Assembly (NCBI GenBank): GCA_034620365.1
Contig: JAQGEQ010000299.1
Location: forward strand, 124,001-188,000
Origin: Pegea sp. RAD2-039
Taxonomy: Eukaryota > Chordata > Thaliacea > Salpida > Salpidae
Direction: 5' to 3'
Length of the DNA: 64,000 nucleotides
In this document: one piece after another, positions 1-12,856 of the stretch
Layout of the letters: each line of letters starts with the position of its first letter
How positions within the stretch are numbered: position 1 is the stretch's first letter
Made by a program: the position numbers and the translations under genes
Notes under the pieces: model-generated
Databases searched by the model: none
Seen by the model: only the letters and a program-made list of their open reading frames with translations
Told to the model about the DNA's origin: nothing

Positions 1-3000
1 AAATTTTCAGAAGTTTCTTGAACAAATCTCAATTCAACAAATTTTGTTTTTAGTAACTAAAAACTCAAGAAACAAAAAAACGAAGCAAGTTCAGGTAGAA
101 AAATCACAAATTTATTTTCAATAAAAAACATTTATTGTATAGAAGACCAACAGGCTTCACAACAACAATTTGCTTTGAGGTTATCAGTCAGACCAACACA
201 GCTGAAATGGAATCACTCATATGGACACTGAAAGTTGCTGTGAGTAATCAAAAGTAGTTTGGATAAAATACAAAGACTAACATCATCATTGTCACATCCA
301 ATCGTTTCTCTATAAGATCTTGATTGTAAAAGTAGTATACTGGTTGGTTTGGATTGATTGGAATATTGAAATTTACGAATGATGTAGCTGTAAATACAAA
401 TAATAAAAACTTAAATAACCAGATTCCGTTGGTATATCTTCAAACAAAATGTTGTTTTAAAAGTTTTATTGAAAAATATGATTCTAAAGAAGTTTATAAC
501 TCGAACAAAAGTTTTAGTTTACTGATTGTAGTTTAATGCTTCTTCTAAAACTCTTTGATTATTGATAATCTTAAATAAAATCATTTGTGAGATTTAATTT
601 TATTCTTCAAAATTCTGCAAAAAAAGTATTTTATTATTTTTATGAAATTTTTATAAACTTTCAAATCATCTCATAATAAAAGAATTTGAAAGTTAAATTT
701 AATTTTTATAAAATTCTTCAACTTCTATAAACATTTGAAAGATTTTTAATGAACTAAATAACAAAGTAGATATTTTGAAATTAATATCAATGTTCTAAAT
801 AAAGTTTACTAAATGCTTACAAATAAATCTATAAATTTTACACCCTACATACCAAGTCAATGAAAACTTATCATAAGAATTAGTCTTGTGCTTAGTTTCT
901 GAGGATAACAACCATAAGCTTGCTTGTATTAGCTGTAAAGTATTTTGTATTTTATTTACAACTTGGATAATTGCTTTCACTTACTAGTTTAGCAATTCAC
1001 CTTTTAGTTCTAGAAAGTAATAATTGTTTGAATAAAACTGATCAGATTCTAGAGAAATCCATTTTATTTCTGTGACAAGTTTTGTAAACCTCCCAAGGAA
1101 CAACTTTCAAAGAATTTAGGAGCTTTATGTTCTTGTCATTTTCTTTGTTTAAAATTTTTTAGTTTAAAATCTTTAGTGGTTTGTTCATAATTTCAACAAA
1201 ATCTTTGCTTTTTGTCAAATAAATTTTAATTCATTTTTAAAACCTCTTTTTGATCATCTATTTTTGATTTCCATGCAGCACTATAGACTGCTATCAGATT
1301 AAACAATCTATAGAGTTCTAAGCCAACGAACTAAACAGTTCATAAATCAAATCTTTTGTAAATAATTTAAACAAATTTCTTTTGAATTGTGGTTTCACTT
1401 CCAACTCAAAATATTTATCAAAAAAAATTGAAAAAGCTCCAAAATAATTTACAAATTTTCTTTCGTTTTGATAACGGTTCCAAATCAGTTGCTGCTGAAA
1501 ATATGTTGAAATTAGAAAAGAACTAAGAAAGCATCTCAGTTTGATTAAAAATCAAATATCTAATAGAATCTTACTGTTATCTGAAGAAAGTTTTCTTTTA
1601 GTTGCTGTAGAAGCAAATGAAAGTTTGCTGGAATCGTTTAATCCGGGTGAAACTGTTTCAACTTTCTTGAACTTTTTTCCACTTACTAAATTAACTGATG
1701 AAGTTTCTACTTCTTTTAATTTCCTACTCAAAAGTTACAATTAATTTTGAAACTTTTTACTTTTTGTTTATTTACCTTTTTCTAATCTTTCTGCTCATGG
1801 AAGCTGATGCTGGAGGACAAGCTTTGAAGTTGGAAAACTGATCTTTTATTCCCAGTAGAGCAAGAGAGGAAGAGGGATTTTTCTTTCTTCTTAGATCTTT
1901 ACATTTAACTTTTCCAGATCTAGTGGTTTCCCATTCTTTTTCTTTAGAATGTCCTTCACCACTAGATCTTGTTCTTGCTCTGATATGAAGTGAGACCCTT
2001 TCTAAAGCAGATGGGGGTTCCTCATCTCCATATTCCTTCAACTCATCTGCAGACATCCCAAGTAATCTCTGCAGATATCTTTCTTCTTCCTCTCTTGTTC
2101 TTGGTTTTCTCTCACTTCTTTTTCTTACAATCTTTTCTTTTATCAACTTCTTTACTTTCTTGTTAGGAATTCTTTTTTCCAGCATTCTAGATGTAATCAT
2201 CTTAACTTGATGTAAACTATTTCCAATTTTTCCAAGATCTTCAAGACTGTCTTTTCCTCCAACATTTCTTTCAATCATTTGTAAATCCCTTTTGATCTTT
2301 TCAATCTTTTCTTTCAACCTCAACTTGACCTCTTCTCTTTTCTTCACCCGGATGTTAGAATTCTGTAATTCATTGAAATTAAAAGTTTATTTAAAAAGAA
2401 TAATTTCAAATAGTAAAGTTATGTTGAAAGATGTTTTAGTTGTTATATTTATGTGAAGTTATATCGTTTTAGTGTTTATGACTTCAGTTTTTTAACTATA
2501 TTTCATATACTTGCTTTTTGCTAATAAAATTATTTTATATTTTCTTTTAAATTTATTTAGTATTACGAATAGATCGAGATTATATTAAATACTTTCAATT
2601 TTGGTTTAAATTACGAAATAAAAAATTAAAAATGATATCTAACATTTTTCTACATAGATAAAGTTATTTGAGTAATTTGTTAAACCTTTTTCTGTCGATA
2701 ACTTCTCTCCAAACGTTTTAAAGAAATATGTTTGCTTGAAGTTTTGAAAAACTTTTTTTCGATGGTCAATACATGAGTGATTCTTGCCATTATAATGATT
2801 TGTACGTAAAATTTCTCTAACTTTTGGAATCCAAATAAACTATGTTATCAACCGCAATATGTAAAATCAAATGATTTAATAAAAGTATTTTAGAGCTAGT
2901 CTTATCGTTAGTTACGTCATAATGCTACTTCTTATACTTGATCATTCGATTTTCCTTCTGTAAACATTATATCCTTAATAACAATTTATTTCTAGATATT

Positions 3001-3262
3001 AAATTTACATATTAAATATTTCAACAGAAATTATCATCAATTATAATTTGATAATTGAACCTTTAATAATAATAATTTCAAACATTTAATAATGAAGCTA
3101 ATCTAGAAGTTATTTACTAAAAAGTTTAACTTGACAACCTCTAATAAACCAACAAAGTTGTGTTTTTGAATATCTTATTTAAAAGCAAAGTACTATTAAT
3201 GAAATAGTAATAATCACAAATTTTGGAAATGATCTTTTATATCAATTTTAGAACTAAACAAG
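1..3262. repeat. Segmental tandem duplication, copy 1 (cut by window edge)
   Basis: The sequence from base 1 reappears nearly unchanged from 6768, with an offset of 6765-6767 bases and only scattered substitutions and 1-2 base indels. Similarity fades near 3262. Copy 1 starts at the window edge, so the duplicated unit probably extends further left. Both coding and non-coding parts are equally conserved, which suggests a recent duplication or gene conversion. It carries the minus-strand gene at 1552-2362. Confidence 0.95.
1552..2362 (-). CDS. Unrecognised basic, charged protein; last two exons (copy A)
   Basis: I do not recognise this gene. Two minus-strand exons are supported: 2362-1776 and 1723-1552. 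The first opens after a TTACAG acceptor and reads about 195 codons; it has no convincing start methionine, so upstream exons must exist and were not found. Its donor (AAAAG then GTAAAT) splits an Arg codon that is completed after a TAG acceptor at 1724, and the second exon then reads 56 codons to a TGA at 1552-1554. The phase match supports the join. The protein is rich in Lys, Arg and Glu, with a likely helical or coiled-coil N-terminal part (many EK/RK runs), a central segment with LQRLLGMSADELKEYGDEE, and Ser/Lys-rich ends. No enzyme motif, signal peptide or membrane segment is visible. A nuclear or cytoskeletal role is possible but unsupported. The near-identical copy B and decayed third copy show it belongs to a local family. 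Confidence 0.6.
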
Positions 3263-4802
3263 TTTCGAAGGATAGTTTTGTTAACAGACTGTTAAGATAT
3301 AGATGTAATCTTCTAATTTACTTTTTTCAATTAATATCTTTAAATCAATTAAAATTGTTGCTAAATTTTCAGGAAATCAATTGTATAGAAATGTTATCAT
3401 AATTATTCGGTTTTTGAAAATTAACAAATTGTTTTTTTTTCGGAGTTTCTTGTAGCTTGTATTTTAAAGGCTTAAAATCAAACTAAAACCAATCTTGAGT
3501 TTATGATTCAAATTATGATAAGATGTGTAGAAATAACAAAGTAACTATTAAAAAACGATTGTATTTTGTAAGATACAAAAAATTGGTATCAACAGCATTA
3601 GCTACTGCAATTAGCTTTTTGATTCTTGCAAAATTAGTGAGAGTATTTCATCAAATAAAAAACATAAGTTATAAATATGTTTGTTCGAAAAAAGAATGTT
3701 TTATTTTATCAAACATTACACAAATGTTAGTATTTTACTTATTTCTAAAATATGAATGCGAAACAAATTGTTAGTTGTAGTAAATTGTCAATCTGCAAGC
3801 ATTTTATTAAGTATTGTATTATTGAAATTTTTGAAACTAATTTTCTCAAGTTTTATAAATATTATTATTTTACAGCTTAAAGATTTCATTAACCAGATCC
3901 TAATTTGGCTTTTACATATTATGGCTGAACAATTTCAAATTTAAAAAATAACAAACAAACAAACAACTTGTGATTACTAGTCAACAGTAACTTACTTTCC
4001 TCTGTTGTGTGCTGATGTATTTTCTACTTTAAACGATTTGGTTTTATTTTTTCAAGTTAAATGAATTATTTGTGGAATAAATTAAATGCAAAGCTTAATA
4101 TTTTAACTAGGAAAGGTTTTATGTCTGTAAAATATATTTTGCGGTCAATTTTTATTTGTACTTAATTATTAAAAATAGTTTTTAGAATACTAAAAAGTTA
4201 GTGTTTGCATTTCAAAAATAATTAGAATGATTTTATCAAATGCTAAGTATGTTGATGTTCGAGAAAATTGATTGAATATTTATTAAAACAAAACTCTTCT
4301 GATAATTGGTATTATTTTTAGCTTTTTTATCTCAACTAAAAAATTAATTAATTCAATTTTATGGTCAAATTCATTTTATTTATTTTCATTTTTATTTATT
4401 CCTTTAAAAAAATGATTTAAGAATAATATTCAAATATTAGTTTATATCTACAGTGAAATGAAACAAAACTTTTACTTTTAATCTTTTCAACAATTTTTTC
4501 TGCTTGAAACATTTTTGACATTAATAATAATAATAAAGGCCTGCTTCCGCCCAGCATGGCAATGGTTGGTGTGGTCCAGAAACAGTGTCAAAAGAAGGAC
4601 ACATTGAAGTGAAAAAAGAACTTGAAAAGTGAAATCTTATGTTGATCTTCTTTACTTTATTCTTTGCTCCTATAAGTGATGTAGTCAAAAGACTTCAGTC
4701 AGATTTTGAATGAAGATGGTTCCTTTAGTAGAGACATGAAACGCTTGTTTTAGTAACATTGAGAAGAAAAACTCAAAGAGTGTTGGGGGTAAGAACACAT
4801 TC
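2363..4802. other. AT-rich spacer or unannotated intron
   Basis: No coding region could be supported on either strand. Short open frames at 3523-3944 have no recognisable domain and are probably chance in this AT-rich stretch. If the duplicated gene has 5' exons they should lie here on the minus strand, but I could not identify any. A small GC-richer patch near 4540-4640 is unexplained. Confidence 0.5.
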
Positions 4803-5147
4803 CTATATTATTCCACTTTTAGTGGTAAATGATTCAGAACAGCTTCCATCATACTGGATTGTCTTGTAGTTGCAAATCTGCTCTTTCCTTTTCAGCAAGA
4901 CATTAGAGGAAGAGGGAGTTTTCTTTCTTCTTAGATCTCTACCATTAACTTTTCTTCTAAATCTAGTGGTTTCCCAAACTTGTTCTTTTGAATGTCCTTC
5001 ACCACTAGATCTTGTTCTGATATGAAGTGAGACCCTTTCTAAAGCTGATGGGAGTTCCTCATCTTCATATTCCTTCAATTCATCTGAGACATCCCAAGTA
5101 ATCTCTGCAGATATCTTTCTGCATTTCAATTTCATTTTTTTTGTCAA
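4803..5147 (-). pseudogene. Diverged third copy of the duplicated basic-protein exon
   Basis: The minus-strand frame encodes a segment clearly homologous to the centre of the flanking copies: DELKEYEDEELPSALERVSL here against DELKEYGDEEPPSALERVSL there, followed by matching HIR..RSSGEGHSKE and LRRKK.PSSS blocks. The N-terminal lysine-rich part is recognisable only as scattered similarity up to about 5240 and is broken by stops and frame changes. The C-terminal part differs, and I saw no intact donor or following exon. It is best read as an older duplicate that has decayed, sitting between the two near-identical copies. Confidence 0.7.
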
Positions 5148-5239
5148 TTTTTTCTATCTTCTCTTTTTCTATCAACTTCTTAACTTTCTTTTTAGAAATC
5201 TTCTTTTCAATCATTCCAGATGTTATCATTTTAACATGA

Positions 5240-6767
5240 TTTCAACTGTTTTCAGTTTTTTCAAAATCCTGAAGACTGCTTTTTTTCTAAAAATATTTTT
5301 TTCAATGAGTTCTTCAAGTTTAGTATCTTTAAATTTACCAAAACTTGATATAAATATGTTTCAAATTACTTTTATTTTAATCACAATTCGAGATATAGTC
5401 AATGATTTTATGTTTACTTTTCCCTAACCACTCTTCTTGTAATCTTTTATTGAGATTAAATATTTTATTTAAATAAATACTTTTATAAAATTCTACTTCA
5501 TCAATATCTACTTTTATCATTTTTAACTAACAATAATTTTCATATCTTTTACTAACAAAATATTTGAGAAATATCAGAAAAGTATCAGATGTCAATATAT
5601 GATATTTTCTCAGGTTCTAATGTCATATTGTTGTCTGTTTGTTTCTCATTTACAATAAACCAAATTATTCTTACAAAAAGTCTTATTGAATGAGATTTAT
5701 ATTTTGTTGTCTTCTTTTACTACATTTAGAATTAGCAAATTTATTTAATTGAATTTCTTATTTTGTAAAAAATTTTAATCATTTTATTAAAATCTTTTAG
5801 TGATTATTAAATAATTAAACTTTCCTAATTGATATCTTTCCATTTTTTATACAAAAGTCAATTTTTTAATTCTTTTATTGAATTAAACTAATACAACATT
5901 TGCTGATTAAGTTATGAACAAAATAAAGTAGTTACACATTAAAGAAATTAATATGTTTGGGTCAGAAGTTTTCAAACTTTTATAGCTGCATTATCACTCC
6001 AAAGATATTTGAAAGGTCGCAAATTTCTTACAGTAAAATAAGTTGTAAAAGAACAAGTTGTCATTGATAACCTAATATTTTTATAAATAAAATCATAAAA
6101 GTTCAAATCATGTTTTTTAAATACAAATTTGTCGTTGCTATTTGCTACTAACAATTCAGTTAAGGCAGGGTAACAATTTTACAAAAGAATTTTAAATATT
6201 TGTTAATTTCAGTTATTTACCTTAAAACTATTTTCATCTTAAAATTGATGGCATGTCCAGTTGCTCCAGTTGAATAAGATCAAAAATTTCTACTTTTTAA
6301 CAACATTAACAAAAGATTTCATCAAAGACAAAATATAGTTTGTTCTACTTATACGAAGATTGAATTTGTCAATATGTTGATCATAAACTTTTGATATTTC
6401 TCAAAATATCTATTAGCTAGATAGTTTGCAAAAGTTACAACATTTTTGGTTTTTCAAAGTCTTTAAAAGAAACTTTGAAGGTAGATACTAAAGTATCTGA
6501 ATATGGTTTTAACTCAGTCGTTGCTTACCGTTGTTATTAGTCGCCTTTTACATTTGAATAAATCTCTCAAAAAATTGAGGTGAAAATAATTTAGATGTAT
6601 GAAGAAAGGACGTTAAAGTCATTTGTGATCTTCAAATTGGGACATCTAGGAAGCAGCTGCATAGGAAAAAAATGAAAGAAGGACTAAGAAGACGGCTAAG
6701 ATTATAATTGAATATTTGTGTGATACTCAGCTTAATGAAAGAGCATCCGGAAGTTAAATAAACAACT
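5240..6767. other. AT-rich spacer between duplicated copies
   Basis: No gene could be supported. Near 6525-6560 a short stretch (TTGTTATTAGTCGCC followed by TTTGAATAA) resembles sequence near 18160-18195 at the end of a retroelement remnant, so a solo terminal fragment of the same element may lie here. Confidence 0.35.
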
Positions 6768-9700
6768 AAATTTTCAGAAGTTTCTTGAACAAATCTCAAT
6801 TCAACAAATTTTGTTTTTAGTAACTAAAAACTCAAGAAACAAAAAAACGAAGCAAGTTCAGGTAGAAAAATCACAAATTTATTTTCAATAAAAAACATTT
6901 ATTGTATAGAAGACCAACAGGCTTCACAACAACAATTTGCTTTGAGGTTATCAGTCAGACCAACACAGCTGAAATGGAATCACTCATATGGACACTGAAA
7001 GTTGCTGTGAGTAATCAAAAGTAGTTTGGATAAAATACAAGACTAACATCATCATTGTCACATCCAATCGTTTCTCTATAAGATCTTGATTGTAAAAGTA
7101 GTACACTGGTTGGTTTGAATTGATTGGAATATTGAAATTTACGAATGATGTAGCTGTAAATACAAATAATAAAAACTTAAATAACCAGATTCCGTTGGTA
7201 TATCTTCTAACAAAATGTTGTTTTGAAAGTTTTATTGAAAAATATGATTCTAAAGAAGTTTATAACTCGAACAAAAGTTTTAGTTTACTTATTGTAGTTT
7301 AATGCTTCTTCTAAAACTCTTTGATTATTGATAATCTTAAATAAAATCATTTGTGAGATTTAATTTTATTCTTCAAAATTCTGCAAAAAAAGTTTTTATT
7401 ATTTTTATGAAATTTTTATGATTTTCAAATCATCTCATAGTAAAAGAATTTGAAAGTTAAATTTAATTTTTATAAAATTCTTCAACTTCTATAAACATTT
7501 GAAAGATTTTTAATGAACTAAATAACAAAGTAGATACTTTAAAATTAATATCAATGTTCTAAATAAAGTTTACTAAATGCTTACAAATAAATCTATAAAT
7601 TTTACACCCTACATACCAAGTCAATTAGAACTTATCATAAAAATTAGTCTTGTGCTTAGTTTCTGAGGGTAACAATCATAAGCTTGCTTGTATTAGCTGT
7701 AAAGTATTTTGTAATGTATTTACTACTTGGATAATTGCTTTCACTTACTAGTTTACCAATTCACCTTTTAGTTCTAGAAAGTAATAATTGTTTGAATAAA
7801 ACTGATCAGATTCTAGAGAAATCTATTTTATTTCTGTGGCAATTTTGGTAAACCTCCCAAGGAACAACTTTCAAAGCATTTAGGAGCTTTATGTTCTTGT
7901 CATTTTCTTTGTTAAAAATTTTTTAGTTTAAAATCTTTAGTGGTTTGTTCATAATTTCAACAAAATCTTTGCTTTTTGTCAAATAAATTTTAATTTATTT
8001 TTCAAAACCTTTTTTTGATCATCTATTTTTGATTTCCATGCAGCACTATAGACTGTTATCAGATTAAACAATCTATAGAGCTCTAAGCCAACGAACTAAA
8101 CAGTTCATAAATCAAATCTTTTGTAAATAATTTAAACAAATTTCTTTTGAATTGTGGTTTCACTTCCAACTCAAAATATTTATCAAAAAAAATTGAAAAA
8201 GCTCCAAAATAATTTACAAATTTTTTTTCGTTTTGATAACGGTTCCAAATCAGTTACTGCTAAAAAAATATTGAAATTAGAAAAGAACTAAGAAAGCATC
8301 TCAGTTTGATTAAAAATCAAATATCTAATAGAATCTTACTGTTATCTGAAGAAAGTTTTCTTTTAGTTGCTGTAGAAGCAAATGAAAGTTTGCTGGAATC
8401 GTTTAATCCGGGTGAAACTGTTTCAACTTTCTTGAACTTTTTTCCACTTACTAAATTAACTGATGAAGTTTCTACTTCTTTTAATTTCCTACTCAAAAGT
8501 TACAATTAATTTTGAAACTTTTTACTTTTTGTTTATTTACCTTTTTCTAATCTTTCTACTCATAGAAGCTGATGCTGGAGGACAAGCTTTGAAGTTGGAA
8601 AACTGATCTTTTATTCCCAGTAGAGCAAGAGAGGAAGAGGGATTTTTCTTTCTTCTTAGATATTTACATTTAACTTTTCCAGATCTAGTGGTTTCCCATT
8701 CTTTTTCTGTAGAATGTCCTTCACCACTAGATCTTGTTCTTGCTCTGATATGAAGTGAGACCCTTTCTAAAGCAGATGGGGGTTCCTCATCTCCATATTC
8801 CTTCAACTCATCTGCAGACATCCCAAGTAATCTCTGCAGATATCTTTCTTCTTCCTCTCTTGTTCTTGGTTTTCTCTCACTTCTTTTTCTTACAATCTTT
8901 TCTTTTATCAACTTCTTTACTTTCTTGTTAGGAATTCTTTTTTCAAGCATTCTAGATGTAATCATCTTAACTTGATGTAAACTATTTCCAATTTTTCCAA
9001 GATCTTCAACACTGTCTTTTCCTCCAACATTTCTTTCAATCATTTGTAAATCCCTTTTGATCTTTTCAATCTTTTCTTTCAGCCTCAACTTGACCTCTTC
9101 TCTTTTCTTCACCCGGATGTTAGAATTCTGTAATTCATTGAAATTAAAAGTTTATTTAAAAAGAATAATTTCAAATAGTAAAGTTATGTTGAAAGATGTT
9201 TTAGTTGTTATATTTATGTGAATTTATATCGTTTTAGTGTTTATGACTTCAGTTTTTTAACTATATTTCATATACTTGCTTTTTGCTAATAAAATTATTT
9301 TATATTTTCTTTTAAATTTATTTAGTATTACGAATAGATCGAGATTATATTAAATACTTTCAATTTTGGTTTAAATTACGAAATAAGAAATTAAAAATGA
9401 TATCTAACATTTTTCTACATAGATAAAGTTATTTGAGTAATTTGTTAAACCTTTTTCTGTCGATAACTTCTCTCCAAACGTTTTAAAGAAATATGTTTGC
9501 TTGAAGTTTTGAAAAACTTTTTTTCGATGGTCAATACATGAGTGATTCTTACCATTGTAATGATTTGTACGTAAAATTTCTCAAACTTTTGAAATCCAAA
9601 TAAACTATGTTATCAACCGCAATATGTAAAATCAAATGATTTAATAAAAGTATTTTAGAGCTAGTCTTATCGTTAGTTACGTCATAATTCTACTTCTTAT

Positions 9701-10033
9701 ACTTGATCATTCGATCTTCATTTTGTAAAGATTATATCCTTAATAACAATTTATTTCTACATATTAAATTTACATATCAAATATTTCAACAGAAATTATC
9801 ATCAATTATAATTTGATGATTGAACCTTTAATAATAATAATTTCAAACATTTAATAATGAAGCTAATCTAGAAGTTATTTACTAAAAAGTTTAACTTGAC
9901 AACCTCTAATAAACCAACTAAAGTTGTGTTTTTGAATATCTTATTTAAAAGCAAAGTACTATTAATGAAATAAATATAATAACCACAAGTTTGGTAAACT
10001 CTTTTGTATCAATTTTAGAACTAAACAAATTTC
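6768..10033. repeat. Segmental tandem duplication, copy 2
   Basis: Near-identical to 1-3262. The right edge is visible because alignment becomes patchy after about 9965 and stops near 10033. The left edge follows unique sequence ending at 6767. Both copies have the same orientation, so unequal crossing-over is the simplest origin. Confidence 0.95.
8317..9127 (-). CDS. Unrecognised basic, charged protein; last two exons (copy B)
   Basis: Counterpart of 1552-2362 with the same structure: exon 9127-8541 joined to exon 8488-8317 by the same phase-2 intron. The first-exon product differs from copy A at only a few residues, for example Leu to Val near the start of the conserved block, Lys to Thr in the GEGHSKE motif, and Asp to Tyr before the LRRKK motif. 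The second exon appears identical in protein. Both copies keep open frames and splice sites, so both could be expressed. Function is unknown. Confidence 0.6.
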
Positions 10034-12830
10034 AGAAATTTTACACAAATTTTTACGCAAAAACTGTTAAAATGAAACTTTTCTTTATTCAAAATTTTCA
10101 TTGAACATTAAAATAATTTTTTTTTAAATTGGAATATTGATAAAAACATTTAGATGAGTAAATAAAGTATGAAAACAAGAAGTATACTAAATTGATACAA
10201 CATCAAAATAGATGAGAACTATATAAAGATAATTAGCAACATATGTTAAGCAACATAAAGGCTGTGATGCTTACTGCAGTAGTATGCACTTTTTTGGTAA
10301 TATTCTATGATATAGCTTACTACTTCAAAGTAATTGAAATTTTTTACTTTATTTTATTTACATAATTTATCCGGGCAGTGTATAACAAATTTAAGAGATA
10401 TTAGATATAAATGTGCTATGTAAATGATTACAGTGAGAATTATTAACTTATTAAGAATAGTACAATTTTCTTTACAAAATTGTACAAAATATAAATATTG
10501 TACAACTTGGATATCATTCCATAGTTTAAAGCAAATTGATAGATGACTAGATCTAGATAATTCAGAATATATTTTAGCTGTTATATTTTTTATATTTATC
10601 TTTCAGTTTTATGAAAGTTTGCTTTTTCAAGAAAGGTATTTTAATGAAATATTTGTCACTACATCTATGTGTTTTTATACTCTGTGAATAAATCACGGAA
10701 GCTATTTTCTGCTTTACATACTCATAAATGTTTTCTCTTTATAATAAAATGGATGTATGTATAGAATGAACGCTAATATTGTATTTTCTACTTGAAATCG
10801 TAAAGTTTATTTTATTTATATAACTTTTCTTGCCAGTGTATAATTATTTATTTTTATATTTTTGTAATCTTAATTACTATCCAAACATACTTTTGTAAAA
10901 ATATCTTATCAGAATTTTTTTATCACAAAAGATGAAGCTTTTTGATTAAGTTTTAAATCTGGTTGAATTGAACACTATTGCTGATGATTTAAGAAATTAA
11001 AAAAAATAAAGCAGTTGACTAAAAATACAGCTCAGTAATTTGTTTCAAAAATTGTTTTATGATCTCTTTTTTAAAAAGCATTACTTATATTTATAACTAT
11101 TTGTTTATTAATAAGTTTCATAATACAATAAACTAGCTAGTGGTTTAACTTTTGTTTTTAGCCATTTTGTGCAAACAACAGCAGAGAATTCTTGATTTGG
11201 TGGTAATATTGTTTGACGTATCAAATATTAAAGCGCCCAGGGCGTAGGCCTTTTTTCCTCTAATCGTAAAACTTTTGCAAGTTTCACTTTTATTTAATTT
11301 ATATCTATTTTATTAATTTATCCACTTTTAAAATATACCTATATAGCTTGTTATTACTTTTATTCTAATTTAATACTCATAATTTGTATATTAAAAATCG
11401 AATTCTTTGTAAGATATTATTCAACTTTTTCATATATTAAGTCATGTTTGATTTTTTGACTATTTTGAAATCTGTTGTTTTTATTTTGAGCTTTTTTATC
11501 TGATTACTTTTATTTTAATAATTACTTTTGGATAAATATAAAATATGCTATAATGAATATAAAAAATTGTTTTAATTAAATATATTTGATTAGTTAAATT
11601 ATTCTGTAATTTAGCTCATTTTAATTAAGTTATTTTTAAACATAGATCTGGGATTAGTCACAAGTTATTTTTTTTATAATACTAATTTTGTAATTTGTTT
11701 CATAATTTATTTTTTTCTGCTTCATGTTTGTTTATATTTTCTATAAAACCTAAGATTCTGACTTTATATAAGTTTTTTTCTGACTTGTTTAGGTTATCCA
11801 GTGATTTATTCATACTTTTATTTTAGCAAATAGTTTTATATTAATAAATCATTTAGTTTTTATCAAAATACTTTTTTTATATAAAAACTGATATTTTATA
11901 TATAAGTCAGTGACTTAGTTAGAAATGAAATTATTAATTGAATGAGTTGCTTGCTTAATCATTAATGATGAATAATCTATAGTTTAGTTAGTTTAATAAA
12001 TTTAAGTTTTTGATGCTTCACAGTTATATTTGAGAAATTTCTTTTTTTTTTAAGATTAATTCTTTACCCACAAAAATGTTGTTTCCTTAGTCATATGTTT
12101 TTTCTCTCTATTTAGTGGCAGAGCACATGATTATATTTTGTTCTTGGAATTTTCTGTTAGTAGTTTCGTTATTTGACATACATACCAAATAATATAAGTT
12201 AAAAAATATAATTTAAATAATTTTGCTAACAAGTGAATAATTTCTTATTTTTTCTCATGATTATGCTAAACTCTAGTAATTAACACTTCATCATCATCTT
12301 TTTGCTCCTATTGTTTTTTGTTTGCTATAAGAGTTTGGTAATTTGTCATCTCTAGTCATGTGTTGAATATAATCTTTTAATTTATTATTCATTTAATCTG
12401 ATAGAATAGAGAGACTATTCTCTTAACTATGTTAAGTTGGTCAATTTCATTATTTCAAATTTTTTCATGTAAACAAACTCGTAATATTTGATTAGATAAT
12501 TTATTTATACTTAATGACCAATAGCTTATGTTATGAAGTTTTTTTTATTCTTTTCTTATAAATTAGTAGATAAACAAAGTTTTTAAAAGTTTAGCAAGAT
12601 TTTAAATCTTTTATTGAATTTATTTAAGATCTTGTAATTTTATCACAATTTATAAATATTTAAAAATAGTCTTCACTTAGATATTTTTAGCTACTAAAGG
12701 AAATCTGCAAAAACTTGACAAAATTTATTTCCTTTTTTTATTTTTAAAATATGTAATATTTTAGAGAAGAATATTTCGAAATCTTTTGTAATTTTTAAAA
12801 ATATCAATTCAGACTAAAATGTTTATTTTC
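10034..12830. other. AT-rich intergenic region upstream of RAB10
   Basis: Very AT-rich with no supportable coding exon on either strand. A small GC-rich inverted sequence (AAAGCGCCCAGGGCGTAGGC) near 11230-11250 stands out but I cannot name it. The stretch should contain the RAB10 promoter and 5' leader; no TGACGTCA palindrome was seen here, in contrast to the gene body that follows. Confidence 0.5.
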
Positions 12831-12856
12831 AGGTAATTTTACAGAATTTTCATAAA

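Noticed and set aside
1541..1744. Plus-strand 67-codon frame duplicated at 8306-8509
   Set aside because: Conserved in both copies only because the whole block is duplicated; the minus strand of the same bases reads as a phase-matched last exon.
4540..4640. tRNA-derived SINE
   Set aside because: Some TGG/GGTT words resemble A and B boxes but the spacing and core bases do not fit.
11230..11260. Histone-type stem-loop or snRNA at the GC-rich AGCGCCCAGGGCGT
   Set aside because: Sequence does not match the histone stem-loop consensus and no flanking snRNA features were seen.
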